A stretch of DNA of 64,000 nt from Talinum fruticosum (lineage: Eukaryota; Streptophyta; Magnoliopsida; Caryophyllales; Talinaceae), in assembly GCA_021018815.1 (NCBI GenBank), contig JAITYX010000003.1, positions 10,196,501 to 10,260,500 of the forward strand, in the 5' to 3' direction. Position numbers and translations under genes: made by a program. How positions within the stretch are numbered: the stretch's first letter is position 1; the number at the start of each line of letters is the position of its first letter. Shown here in pieces: positions 21,240 through 32,036 of this stretch. The notes beneath the pieces were generated by a model that worked only from the letters and a program-made list of their open reading frames with translations, was not told the origin of the DNA and searched no databases.

Positions 21240-22400
21240 AGGCATGCTTGATTGGTGATGGCTCTAAAGGCCAATATGAGGAGGTAGCGATTTATTCCGA
21301 GTTGCTAGATATGTCTTCCCCGTTCTTGCCAAAGCATAAGAGCCTAGATGTGTGCAACATAGAGGCCAAGGACACCAAGGAAGATACTCTTCATGTTCCA
21401 AAGGTAGAGCTCAAACCTCTACTTTTCCATCTCGAGTCTGAATTTCTTGGTCCTAGTGAGTCATTCCTCGTGATCGTTAATGTTAAACTACATGGCACCC
21501 AACTTGAAAACCTTCTTGATGTGCTTCGCAAACATAGGGGTGCCATTGGTTATAACATCGACAATCTAAAGGGAATTAGTCCATCCTTTTGCATGCAAAA
21601 ATTGATCTTGATGATGGTCACAAGCCCTTTAGATAACATCAAAGGCGGTTGAATCCCAACCTGCAAGAGGTTGTCAAGAAGAAAGTTATCAAGCTACTTG
21701 TGGCCGGGATAATCTATCCTATTGCCAATAGCGATTGGGTGAATCCGGTTTAAGTAGTACCTAAGAAAAGGGGCATGACGTGGTCAAGAATGAGGCCTAT
21801 GAGCTTATTTCTACTAGAACGGTCACCGGGTAGCGTATGTGTATAGATTATAGAAGGTTGAATCAAGCCACCCGAAAGGAACACTTCCCCTTCCCATTTA
21901 TCGACCAAATGTGGAAGAGATTAGCTCAACATTCATACTTTTGTCATTTGAATGGTTTTTTGGTTTTTTCAAAATTCCTAAACATCCAAATGATCAAGCG
22001 AAGACCACTTTCAGTTGTCCCTATAGTACCTTCGCGTATCGTAGGATACCTTTTGGTCTATGTAATGCCCCGAACACTTTTCGCTGATGCACGATGGCCA
22101 TCTTTTCGACTTCATAGAAAACATCGTGGAGGTCTTCATGATGACTTTTCCATTTAAGATAGCACTTTTGACACTTGTTTGCAAAATCTTGAAAAAGTGT
22201 TAAGTAGATGTGAGGAAGTCAACTTAGTGCTAAATTAGGAAAGGTGCCATTTTATGGTATAAGAGGGGGTTGTTTTGGGTCATTTTGTGTCTAATCGGGG
22301 CATTGAGGTTGATCGAGCTAAGATTTAGGTTATTGAAAAGCTATATCTCCCTAGTTCCGTCAAGGGGTGAGGAGTTTCTTTGGTCATGATGGCTTTTATC
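21240..22400 (+). pseudogene. Athila-like reverse transcriptase
   Basis: Upstream text (LKPLLFHLESEFLG, LRKHRGAIGYNIDNLKGISP) matches the pol segment before RT. RT motifs are MCIDYRRLNQATRKEHFPFP (21837), RRIPFGLCNAPN-like text near 22050 in another frame, and the active-site region HDDFSI at 22140-22157. The active-site box is split: one base appears lost in the Met-Asp-Asp codons, so it reads in a different frame from the preceding text. Further stops follow to 22400. Confidence 0.75.
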
Positions 22401-22499
22401 GCCACTTTATCAAGGCCTTCTCTAAGATTTCTAAGCCTCTAACTCGGCTCCTTACCAACAATGTCCAGCTTTTTTCACTAATGAATTTCATGAGGCTTT

Positions 22500-22930
22500 C
22501 TGCAGGATAAAAGAAGCATTGATTTCTGCCTCCATCATCCAACCACCAGACCGGAATCTCCCTTTTGAGATTATATGCGATGCGAGGGATTACGCGGTTG
22601 GAGCAGAGTGTTGGGTAGCGAAGGGACAAAATGTTGTATGTCATTTGTTATGTAAGCAAGACACTTGATGGAGCCTAATAAAATTACAACGACGACCGCC
22701 AAGGAGTTGTTGGTCGTGGTGTATGCCATTGAGAAGTTTCAACCCTACCTCCTATGCTCCAAGGTGATTGTGTTCATCGACCATGCCGTCTTGAAACACT
22801 TGCTGGAGAAGAAGGATGCCAAGCCTCGTCTCATTCGATGGATTCTTCTCTTGTGAAAATTTGATTTGGAGATACGAGATAAGGCGGGGCGCAAAATGTG
22901 GTAGCTGACCACTTATCTAGGCTCTTGGTT
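22500..22930 (+). pseudogene. Athila-like RNase H
   Basis: The text LPFEIICDARDYAVGAE (22558) has the first catalytic Asp in the usual DASDYAVGA context. It is followed after a frame change by [20 protein letters not shown] and [20 protein letters not shown], and finally VVADHLSRL near 22900. These are the standard blocks of gypsy RNase H, split by two frame changes. Confidence 0.75.
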
Positions 22931-23109
22931 GAGAGCAATGATTGCCCAATTGACAATGCATTTCCGATGAGCATCTAATGGGGGCCATAATGGGAGAGCT
23001 TTCTTGGTTCGCCGACATCGTCAACTATCTCGTTGTGGGAGTTTTTTACCCAACATGGGGTACCATCGAAGAAGAAATTCCTCCATGATATCGATTCTAC
23101 TCTTGGGAT

Positions 23110-24240
23110 GATCCTTTCCTTTTTAGGTTTGCAATGATGGCATCTTTCGAGGGTGTGTTCCCAAGAAGAAGTCCTAAGCATCATTTCATTTTGTCATGAT
23201 GAACCATGCGGAGGACATGGAAGTACCTACAAGACTGTTGCTAAGGTACTTCAAGCTTGTTTTTATTGGCCAACTTTATTCAAATATGTTCATACTTATG
23301 TGAGGGCTTGTGATAGATGTCGGGGGATAATATCTCTCGTAGGAATGAGATGCCCTTGAATATTAAGATTGGGGCATTTGATGTTTGCGACATTGATTTT
23401 ATGGGACCATTCCCTTCCTCAAAGGGGAATAGGTATATTTAGGTGGCGGTGGACTATGTGTCCAAATGGGTTGAAGCTATCGCGAATCCTACCAATGATG
23501 CTAGAGTATTGTCTAGAATTTTAAAGAAGATAATATTTCCTAGATTTGGGGTGCCTAGAGTAGTAATTAGTAACAATGGGACACATTTCATTGAGAACAA
23601 ATTTGAGGCCTTGTCGAAGAAATATGGTGTGTCACATAAAGGGGTTTGGCCTATCATCCTCAAACTAGGGTCCAAGTAGAGATTTCAACCGCGAAATCAA
23701 GCATACTTTGGAGAGAACAGCTGCTAGTTCTAGGAAGGATTGGGTGGATAAGCTTGATGATGCTCTTTGGGCTTATAGGACGACCTTTAATACCCCTATT
23801 GGTACTACCCCTTATCGATTGGTGTATGGGAAGCCTTTCCACTTCTACATTAAGCTTGAGTTTAAGACTCATTGGGCGATGAGACGCCTTAACTTTGATT
23901 TAAAAGAGGTGGGGGACAAGACAATGCTTCAACTTAATGAGCTAGATAAGATTAGGAGGGATGCTTATGACAACTCCATGATTTACAAGGAGCACATTAA
24001 GGCATGGCACGACAAGCATATTATAGAAGAGAGATTCATGTGGGTGATTTGGTGCTCTTGTTCAATTCAAGAATAAAACTCTTTTTGGCAAACTCCGTTC
24101 TAGATAATCGGGTCCGTACAAAGTCTTCAAAGTGCATCTTTTTAGGGTTTTGGAAATCGGGTATGATGATGGGAGTGACACCTTCAAGGTGAATGGTTCG
24201 AGACTCGAGCACTACATCCGAGGAGAGCCTATTTCGGGGC
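23110..24240 (+). pseudogene. Athila-like integrase with altered catalytic residue
   Basis: The zinc-binding part reads CGGHGSTYKTVAKVLQACFYW and CDRCRG (23210-23325). The core reads [14 protein letters not shown] (first Asp), then [11 protein letters not shown], then [10 protein letters not shown] at 23559-23588, where most relatives have SDGG or SDNG. The second catalytic Asp is therefore Asn here. The third block retains Glu in a decayed AYHPQT region. The C-terminal part (DDALWAYRTTFNTPIGTTPY, LNELDKIRRDAYDNS, KAWHDKHI) runs to about 24240 with FKVNGSRLEHY-like text. The D-to-N change together with several stops makes the enzyme inactive. Confidence 0.8.
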
Positions 24241-25490
24241 GAGTGTCAAGCACCTTCCTCCCAATTTCTAATAGCTAAGGAGTTTAGGTCAACTTCAGTA
24301 CTTTAAACAAGCACTTCTTGGGAGGCAACCTAAGTTTTCTAGCTTTCTAGCTTAGGTAGTTTTGATTTTTTCCCTTTTGATTATTTTTTGTTTTTGGTTG
24401 TTTTTATTTTGAAAAAAAAAGAAAAAAAGAAGATGATGGAAGGTTTGTGTGATGTATTGCTAAGGGGTGAGAATGGAGGAAAAAAATTGAGTGAAAAAAG
24501 TGAAAAAAGAGAGAGTAAAATAAAATGTTTGATGAGGTGAGAATTAAGTTGAGTTGATGAGAGTGTGTTTAACGAGGCTTTGTTGGGTTAATTTGAGGTG
24601 TTTTGATACTTTAATGGCTGAGTGTTATAGGTTGAATGAGTGAATTGGGCTCAAAGTTGGTGAAAAATGACAAAAATCAACGCAACAGGTTGGCACGACC
24701 GAGTGTCGATTTAGCGAGGTCGTGCACTTCATTTAAGCCCTTATTAAAGAAATGTCGTGAGGATGCACGGGTTCAAGCACGGGTTCAAGCATGACTCAGT
24801 ATCGAAGTCTAGCATTAGGTGTGCGTTCCATGGCATCACCCATGCTAAAGTTCCAGCTAATTTTCCATAAATGCCGAGGAGGTTCTCGGGTTAATCACAG
24901 CTTAGCAAGCACGGTTGTGCGGTCAATTCCAAGCAAATTCTTAAGAAATGTTGCGAGGATGCACGGGGTGCAGCACAGATTCAAGCACGGCCCGTGCCGA
25001 GGTCCAAGCATCGGCCGTGCGTCTCCTGGCACTACCCATGCCATGTCCCCAGAACCCAGCACCTACGAAGCGCAACCCGTGCTGAATTTTGCACGGTTGT
25101 GCTTCGCGTCTCGCCTGTGCACAAAACAACCCATTTCTCTCTCCTCTTTCAAAATTCAATTTCGTCTTCCTTACAACCTTAACTCACCACCCATGCTCCA
25201 CTTCCTCTCCACACCATCTTTCACTCTAATTCATCCAAATCTTTTCCCTTTTCCTCAATTCCACGTTCAATTCTCCACACAACTTTATTCATCTCCATCC
25301 TATATTTGTCCTCCTCACCCAAAAATTCCAGATTTTCTCTCTGCTTCAAGTTCATCCTCCATTCTTGAATTTTGGAGCTTGAAGTGAAACAAAACTTGTC
25401 TTTGAAGTTATTGAAAGCTTTGGGAAGTCCAAGTTCACCATTTTTACTCTATTTTAGTGGGTTTTCTTCACTTGTTTATTTATTTTGTTA
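24241..25490 (+). other. Athila-like post-pol spacer with GCACGG-rich inverted motifs
   Basis: After the pol remnant come an A/G-rich tract (24410-24520) and a segment (24690-25110) with many copies of GCACGG and CCGTGC. Then comes a CT-rich leader resembling the region before the Athila env-like ORF. An open frame at 24791-25387 crosses it but has no recognisable domain, and I regard it as non-coding. Confidence 0.45.
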
Positions 25491-25499
25491 TTTATTTTG

Positions 25500-26558
25500 T
25501 TGAGATCTCTCCCGAAACTAAATAAATAACAACATTGAAACAAAATAAGTGCATCAATGAAGGCTACATCATTCTACCTTCACTTATCATTAATAATAAA
25601 ATAAATCCTTTAAACATAGTCCTTACTCATGGTCGAAAGTGGATAGACACCTAAAGTCAAATAAATAAAATACTAGATTCGGATTCGGTCAAGGTCAAGC
25701 ACAAAATAGTGGTCATTAAATTGAAAGTGGATAAATGTCGAGCTTCGGACCTAACAAGTGGTCGTGGTTCAAACACACTCTAGTCGAACATCGAGCTAAC
25801 AATGGTCAAGGTTCAAACACACTCTAGTCGAGTCTCGGACCCAGTAGCAACCAAGGTTCAAATGTCCTTGCCGAGCTTCGTGCAATCTGTCAAAGTTCAG
25901 CAATCTCTGTCGAGCTTCAAGACTATCCATGGTCAAGGTTTAGACATTCCTCCATCGAACTTCGAGCCCAACAATGGTCAAGATTCAAACACCAAGCTAA
26001 GACTTTAGGACAACCCATTGGCCAAGTCAAGGAAGTACGTTAAAAATATGATCTCGCTACGGATCATTTTTAGGTAACAGATTGAAACTATTTACATTTG
26101 ATTATCGACTAACAAAACTGTTAGTGCAGAAAGTTTCATCCAAGCTTCGGACCAAGAATGATAAAGTTTAGGCACCTTATTTGAGCTTCAGGACATTGAT
26201 CAAGCCAAGCTCGGAATATCTAGCTGAACTTCATATCCAAGAAGTTATCCCTGTGCACCCCGTTGGACTTCGGACTTTACTACCCAAGTCAAGTTCAAGC
26301 CCCCGCCAAGCTTCGGACTAAGTACGTGGCCAAGTTTAGGCACACCAACCGAGCTTCCGGACTTTAAGCAGCCAAGTTCAAGAATCAACCTAGACTTCGG
26401 ACTCCATTAATTAAGTCCAGACTCCCTATTAGTGTTTAAGTCAAAACACAATTAATTCTAGACTCATTGATTCAAATCGGTATCCAAAGCAACAGGTAAG
26501 TACTGTTTAGTGCCCAATTTAACCTTCGTCTTTCGATTCGGTCAAAGTGGGGGATAAT
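25500..26558 (+). repeat. 3' internal region of the Tat-like element, copy 1, with about 43-bp tandem repeats
   Basis: 25690-26000 repeats a unit of roughly 40-45 bp built around GGTCAAGGTTC...TCGAGCTTCGG. 26030-26558 is colinear with 43440-43922 (shared GTGCAGAAA/GTACAGAAA, GGACTTTAAG and TCAAGTTTAGGCAC). It ends in a purine-rich AAAGTGGGGGA (26544-26554) directly before the LTR, which is the expected polypurine tract. Confidence 0.6.
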
Positions 26559-28240
26559 TGTAGACACCTAAAAAGTGTCATCCCTTTTCTCTTTTATTTA
26601 TTTGTTAGTCCGGTGATGAAATCTCAGCCTTGTTTGCGGATTCGGATCACGTTCGGAGTCCGATTGGCTTGATGGAAGCCGGTAAACCACAAAGAACCCC
26701 TTAGCACCACAAAAATTAGTTTTCTTTGCTTTGAGTTGGTCCACAAACCCATTTTCTTTCGGCTGGACCAAGCTCGGATAGGGATCCCAACCAGGAAATC
26801 CAAACTCGCACCAAAAATAAAACCTCGCTCAAAATAGAAACTTGTCAAAAATAAAACTTTTCCAAAATAGAAAGTTTCCAAAAATGGAAATCTATCATGG
26901 TCGGCGTCGGTCACCTCTGAATTGTGCAAAAACATACCCTTTTACTATTTCACTTAATGACCAAGCAAGGTATGGAACCCGAGGATGACATCGCCTTTTC
27001 AAGCATCATTTTGCCAAAACGTTGTATTTGGTCCCTACGATCAACTAAAGCACGAAACCCCAAAAACACCTGTACGACGTTTTTTTGGTTCAATGGGATT
27101 TTATCCTATTTTTCCGGGTCTTGGCTGGTTCGGTTCAGCAAATTGGACGATTGATTGCATTACTTTTAGGTCATTTTGTGACCTAGCTTTCCTCTATAAA
27201 TAAAGGGCCTAACCCCTCATGATACGAATGGCCATTTCCTATGCCACACGCCGATGAAACCTAGCTACACACTCGCTGAATTTAGGCTAAGAGCTACTGA
27301 ATGCTTCACGGTATTCTAATGTCTTGGCTCATTTTCAGCTAATCATTACTCTTCCAAGCATCCTCATCATTTTCCTACACTAGTCTACTACCGAAAATTC
27401 CATAAAAAGCCTTTTTCAGTCTTTTGAATTCCACCCGTCCATTGTAACTTTTATTTCTTTTGTTTTCCTTTATCGCTTTTCTTTATTGCTTTCCTATATG
27501 CTTTTAATGCTTTCTTCGCATGCCGTGGTTGATTTAATTTTTGCACCTTTTATGTTGTATGCTTGACTATTTAAATAAATTTCTTTAACTCACAATTCAA
27601 ATTAGTAGAGGTCGTCTGCCGACGGGCATAATGGAAGGGCTTATCCCTACATTTCGTACCTTCGCCTTTGAATAGTAGATTCTTGGTTCTAAACCGATGG
27701 AGTCATTTCTTAAACCTCTTTCAAGCTTAGTTTTCGGATATTAAGATTGTAAGAGTCTTCTTTTATTTTTATTAGTTTTTATTTCTAAAACCGACTAGCG
27801 ATTTCCCTTTTCCTATTTTATTTCTCTTTAATTGCCTCTCGGCATTTTTGATTTAAAAATGAAAAATTTTAATTTATTTTCTAACATCCAAGGCCATAGG
27901 ACCGAGGTTGATATTTTTCGGTCTTGACCTATGGTTGACACCGGTCACCGGTCGCCAGCCGTTGGCTCTCGTCGACGCCGGCCGATGACCGGGCTTGGCT
28001 CTTGGTCCAAATCGGTGTTCTCTCACCTTTTTGGCCTAAAAGCCTTGTGACAGAACGTAGACTTCTAAAAAATTTATTTTCAAAAATAAAATGATTAATA
28101 AAAATCGTCAAAACACCACTTTGCTTAAACTATTTTAAAATATATTACAAAAATCAGAAATCTCAATAAGAGGCACACCCTACTTTCCAAATACACTTTC
28201 AAAAACTTAACTTTCAAAAAAATCGAAATCTCAATAAGAG
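26559..28240 (+). repeat. Tat-like Ty3/gypsy LTR, copy 2
   Basis: It starts TGTAGACACCTAAAAAGTG right after a polypurine tract and matches copies 1 and 3. It holds a TATA box (CTATAAATAAAGG, 27193-27205). The GTCGTCTGCCGACGGGC and GGGCTTATCCCTACATTTCG segments (27610-27655) match copy 1. GTGGGGAAG at 28254 is a likely remnant of the primer site. This LTR has a 3' internal region on its left and a 5' internal region on its right, so it seems shared between two element bodies. Confidence 0.65.
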
Positions 28241-29060
28241 ACCTAACATTCGTGGGGAAGCGCCGTCCCAAGTTCATTGGGGCATGTATTAGTTATTAAG
28301 AGGGTGATACTAGAAATTTTGACTTTTGAATTTTCTTTATGTGTTTTGCATTAGGCATATTACATTTAGATAGCCTTGGACATATTTGCTTTTAATTTCG
28401 ACCATTAGGCTTTATCTTTAAGAACATCTTGTGGAGGAGGTTCGAACTGCTAACCCGTAAGGGCCCAACTAGGCTTGATTGTCGGGAGGTGATACCTCTT
28501 CCCTCACAGCATGCTCTTCTTGTTTACCAAGAGGCACCGAGGATTTATGCGTTCTGTAGTGCACCCCACGGAGGATTAAATTCTCGAACTATGAGACACC
28601 ATGTATCATACCTAGATTTATCGCCCTTTTAACCATAGAACTTTGACAATCTAGGTTGTGCCCCTTCTTCATTTGCATGCTTGAATGAATGTGGTTGTTT
28701 TTAGTATTTAACTTTTTTCTTGTGAGTTTTTAGCAATTTAGATAGGCTCACTAAATAATTCTTGTATGGGTGCAAAAAAATAAAATAATGAACCTTCTTG
28801 AGTTGGTCCATTTTTTTTTTTTTTGCATTTTAAACCAAAAGTTAAAAAGTGCCTTCTTTTTTCGAGGTAAGTCCATTAATTGCATTTCGAGTCATCCAAA
28901 AAAAAAAAAATTCTCTATCGGTCTAGGTTTTAGGTAGCTACCGATCGTCGGGCTTAGCCGGCGCCGGCCACCTCCGGTCGGAGGGTCGTGCTGAGCACCC
29001 TCCTCACTTCTCAATCAGTTTGTTTTTTAGAGTTTTGACTTTTAGCATTTTTGCATGTCA
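28241..29060 (+). other. 5' internal region of the second Tat-like element, no protein recognised
   Basis: This follows the likely primer-site remnant. Short open stretches such as 28429-28632 do not resemble a known domain. A GC-rich patch at 28930-28990 is reminiscent of the GC-rich part of the LTR. Confidence 0.4.
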
Positions 29061-29061
29061 T

Positions 29062-29670
29062 TTTGCATTTTAGCCAAAATTAAATTAATCTCAAATAGGT
29101 AAGTCCATTTCGCATTAGCCGAATTTCAAATTCATCTCTAGTTATGAGAGTCTTTGTTTGCATTTAATCATATTAAAATTCATCTCAAATAGGCGAGTCC
29201 GTTTTTGCAATAGCCAAATTTGAAATTCATATCAAATTAGGCGAGTCTTTATTAGCATTAGCCAAATTTAATTCATCTCAAATAGGTGAGTCCATTTTGT
29301 ATTAGACAAATTTTAAATTCATTTCAAATAAGTGAATCCATTTTCGTATTAGCCAAATTTTAAATTCATCTCAAATGGGTGAGTTCATTTTTTGCATTAG
29401 CTAAATTTTAAATTATTCGCCCATTTTTTACATTACCAAATTTTAAATTCATCTTAAATAGGTGAGTCTTTTGTTTATATTTAGCCAATTAAAAATCATC
29501 TCCAATAAGGCGATTCCATTTTTGCATTTAGCCAAATTAAAATTCATCCCTAATCAGGAGATCTTTGTTTGCATTTCGCCAAATTAAAATCTATCTCTAA
29601 CTTAGGAGAGTATTTGTTTGCACTTAGTTAAATCAAATTCATCCCAATATAAGGGAATCAATTTTGATCA
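29062..29670 (+). repeat. Tandem array of about 57-bp units, ten or more degenerate copies
   Basis: Each unit contains a version of ATTCATCTCAAATAGGTGAG followed by TCCATTTTTGCATTAGCC. Units vary in length by a few bases and drift towards the right end. Such arrays are known from internal regions of Tat/Ogre-type elements, which agrees with the gag remnant that follows. Confidence 0.8.
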
Positions 29671-29721
29671 TTATATTTCATTTTGGTCAATTTGCATTCT
29701 TTATGTGCACCCAAATAAAAT

Positions 29722-29955
29722 AACATATCAGTTTCTTTTCTCTTAGAGGTCTTCTTAGGTCAAGCATTTAAGCCTCATCTCCCTAAAATTTTCCACAAGC
29801 CAATCCTGAGCACCTACTCTTTTGGGACACATGATAAGAACATATCGGTTTCTTTTCTCTTAGGGTCTTCTTGGGTCAAGCATTTAAGCCTCATCTCCCT
29901 AAAATTTTCCACGAGCCAATCCTCGAGCACCTACTCTTTTGGGACACATGATAGG
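29722..29955 (+). repeat. 117-bp tandem duplication
   Basis: Two near-identical units start at 29722 and 29839. Both run from ACATATC(A/G)GTTTC through AAGCATTTAAGCCTCATC to TTTTGGGACACATGATA. The few differences show that the duplication is recent relative to the array before it. Confidence 0.9.
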
Positions 29956-30123
29956 AAATCCAACTCAAATCATGAATCCTAACACGAAGCGGCTATGAAA
30001 TAAGAAGTCTACTTCAACACTTGAATGGTCAACACCGATACGTCATACACCAAGCACGTACGACACCTTTACTAGTAACACCGAGTGTGTCGCCCACGGT
30101 TAAAGCACAACCTTCCTCTAAAA

Positions 30124-30900
30124 ATGGCCAACAAGCCAAAGCAAGCCCCTTTCATGATCTTGTTCAAGGAGTCTCGCTGCAAAAATAAAAGCTAAGATTG
30201 AGGCCCGAGATAAGAAGATTAAGTCAATATCCGAAACCCTTGATCTTATACTCCAGCACCCTCAACAAGAATGCTAATGAAGCAAGAAAGGACGGAGAGG
30301 AAACAAACCCTCAACCTAAGCCTCAGCCTCAGCCCAAGCCTCAATATGATCCATGAATAGATGGAATAAGATGTTCGCTGCATGAGTTTCCTATGTTCAA
30401 TGACTACTATCCGGCCTAGGGATTCACTTTAATCACTAAAAGGAAGTTGCCCCCAAAATTCAATATGCTCGAGATTAAGTTCCACAAGACTCGAAAACCT
30501 TCACCATCACATAAGGAACTTTATAGGGGCAATGACCTTAAAGAATGTACCGGAGAACGGATACCATGTCATCTTCTCATGGAAGTTTGACAAAGACGTC
30601 ATGAAGTGGTACAATACTATCGACCCATACAAGGTCACAAACCGGTAGGATATTCGAGACTTAGAGGTGATTAAGCAGGGAGACCAGGAAAGCTTCGCTG
30701 ATTTCCTCACTTACCTGGAGGGCAAAGGCTACCCACGTGGCTGATCGACCCTCCGAAAAGGATCGGGTTAAACTCATCATGAAAAATGTGAAGCATGCCT
30801 ATTAGCAACACTTTTTTGCCTTTTATGGACTTCAAAACACTCAAAGATGATGGCATGCTTATGGAAGAGGAGTAGACATCGACAAAAGCTTCACCAGTTA
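30124..30900 (+). pseudogene. Tat/Ogre-like gag remnant
   Basis: After an ATG at 30124, frames read KNVPENGYHVIFSWKFDKDV and VMKWYNTIDPYKV near 30600, and then DLEVIKQGDQESFADFLTYL near 30660-30720. This resembles the retrotransposon gag domain of Tat elements (a QG..ESF.DFL..WR.KA block). A Pro/Gln-rich linker (30305-30345) precedes it. Several stops interrupt the reading. No protease, reverse transcriptase or integrase follows before the 3' repeats, so this body looks gag-only. Confidence 0.55.
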
Positions 30901-31884
30901 AAAGATCACCTAATGAGCCTATTACTCATCAAGGATGCTAATAACGTGTGCATTTCCCTTTCAGATCCATTTTATATCTCGTTTCCTTTACCTGTTTTTT
31001 AAAAAAAATAAAAACCAAATTAGTATTCTTTTTGAACTATGAAGGCTTGATTTTCACTATAGTAGATACGTAGGAAGCCCATGAGGTCCGAACCCAAACC
31101 TAATCTTGCTCCCATTTCCCATTTCCAAATTCAAAGCCACTTTGCCAAACATAAAGGCACCAAATCATTAAGAAGCATGTCATGGTGATTTGGCACCAAA
31201 CCGTCAAGTCTACGGTTCATTATTCACCATTTAGCAGCAATACATCGCAGTTCAAGCGAGGCTACTTTTCCGTAGGCTCTACTTTGGGGAGTGGGGGCTA
31301 AACCATAAGTTTTATCCTCGTCTTTAAGAATTTTTTCGCATCATCTTAACAAAAGAATGCTTTTATTCTTAAAATAGAGTCTTGCATTCATCTCCTTTGC
31401 ATGAGTCAAACTCCTAAAAATAACATAAATTAATAAAAAGCATGCTATAAGGAATTATTCAATTAAGCATCATTCATCAAGTCACCATCAAGAAGGTCAC
31501 TAGCACTCGCTACCTTCAAATGGAATTTCTCATCGAAGTTCACGAACTCTCCAACATTCGAGAAGAGTTACACACAAGCATTGAAGAAGAATGTGGGGGC
31601 TCATGATTGAAAGGGTCATACGACAACTCCAAGAATACTCGGGAAGAAGCACAAATCTTCTACCATACAACCAAAGGAGCTATTAGCACACAAACTAAAA
31701 AGCTCAAAATTAGAATGAGGCATATAACCTCGGGGAACGTCAAAGTTTCAAACAAGTCTAATTCATTTGTCCCTATTCCGATGAAAGTGGATAGAAGTCG
31801 AGCTTCGGACCAAACAACGGTTAAGGTTCGGACACCCCGATCGAGTCTCAAACCCGGGAGCGATCAAGGTATAGATGTCATCTC
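30901..31884 (+). other. 3' internal region of the second Tat-like element up to the CACTA insertion
   Basis: No pol domain is seen. G-rich strings (GGGGAGTGGGGGCT, 31285-31298; GTGGGGGCT, 31592-31600) resemble polypurine tracts. From about 31790 the 43-bp repeats (GTCGAGCTTCGGACC) start. They stop at the CACTA element and resume directly after it at 43058. Confidence 0.5.
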
Positions 31885-32036
31885 CACTACTAGAAAACTT
31901 CTAAATTGCGACGGAAATAGCGACGGAATATCGGCTAATAGCGACGGAATTTCGAAATTAGCGACGGAAATATTCCGTCGCTAAATCGCGGTCGCTAATT
32001 TTCAGCGACGAAAATTTTCAAATCCGTCGCTAATTA

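Larger units (their letters stand above)
18340..25490 (+). mobile_element. Athila-like Ty3/gypsy retrotransposon, truncated and decayed
   Basis: Order seen: presumed 5' LTR remnant (18340-18957), tRNA-Asp-type primer site, gag, protease, reverse transcriptase, RNase H and integrase, then a spacer with GCACGG/CCGTGC-rich text typical of Athila between pol and the env-like ORF. The domain order (integrase after RNase H) fits Ty3/gypsy. Protein details such as CDLGASVSLMPYS and GRPFLAT are Athila-like. The 3' LTR is missing: at about 25490-25500 the sequence passes into the internal part of another element. All coding parts carry stops and frameshifts. Confidence 0.75.

Noticed and set aside
24791..25387. 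198-codon plus-strand frame
   Set aside because: It covers the GCACGG-rich spacer and CT-rich leader of the Athila-like element. Text has no domain, and the position is normally non-coding.
28429..28632. 67-codon plus-strand frame in the Tat-like internal region
   Set aside because: Short, no domain, surrounded by stops. It lies before the tandem repeats, where no gene is expected.
29062..29670. CRISPR-like regularly spaced repeats
   Set aside because: The units are adjacent and degenerate with no unique spacers, and the setting is a plant retrotransposon.
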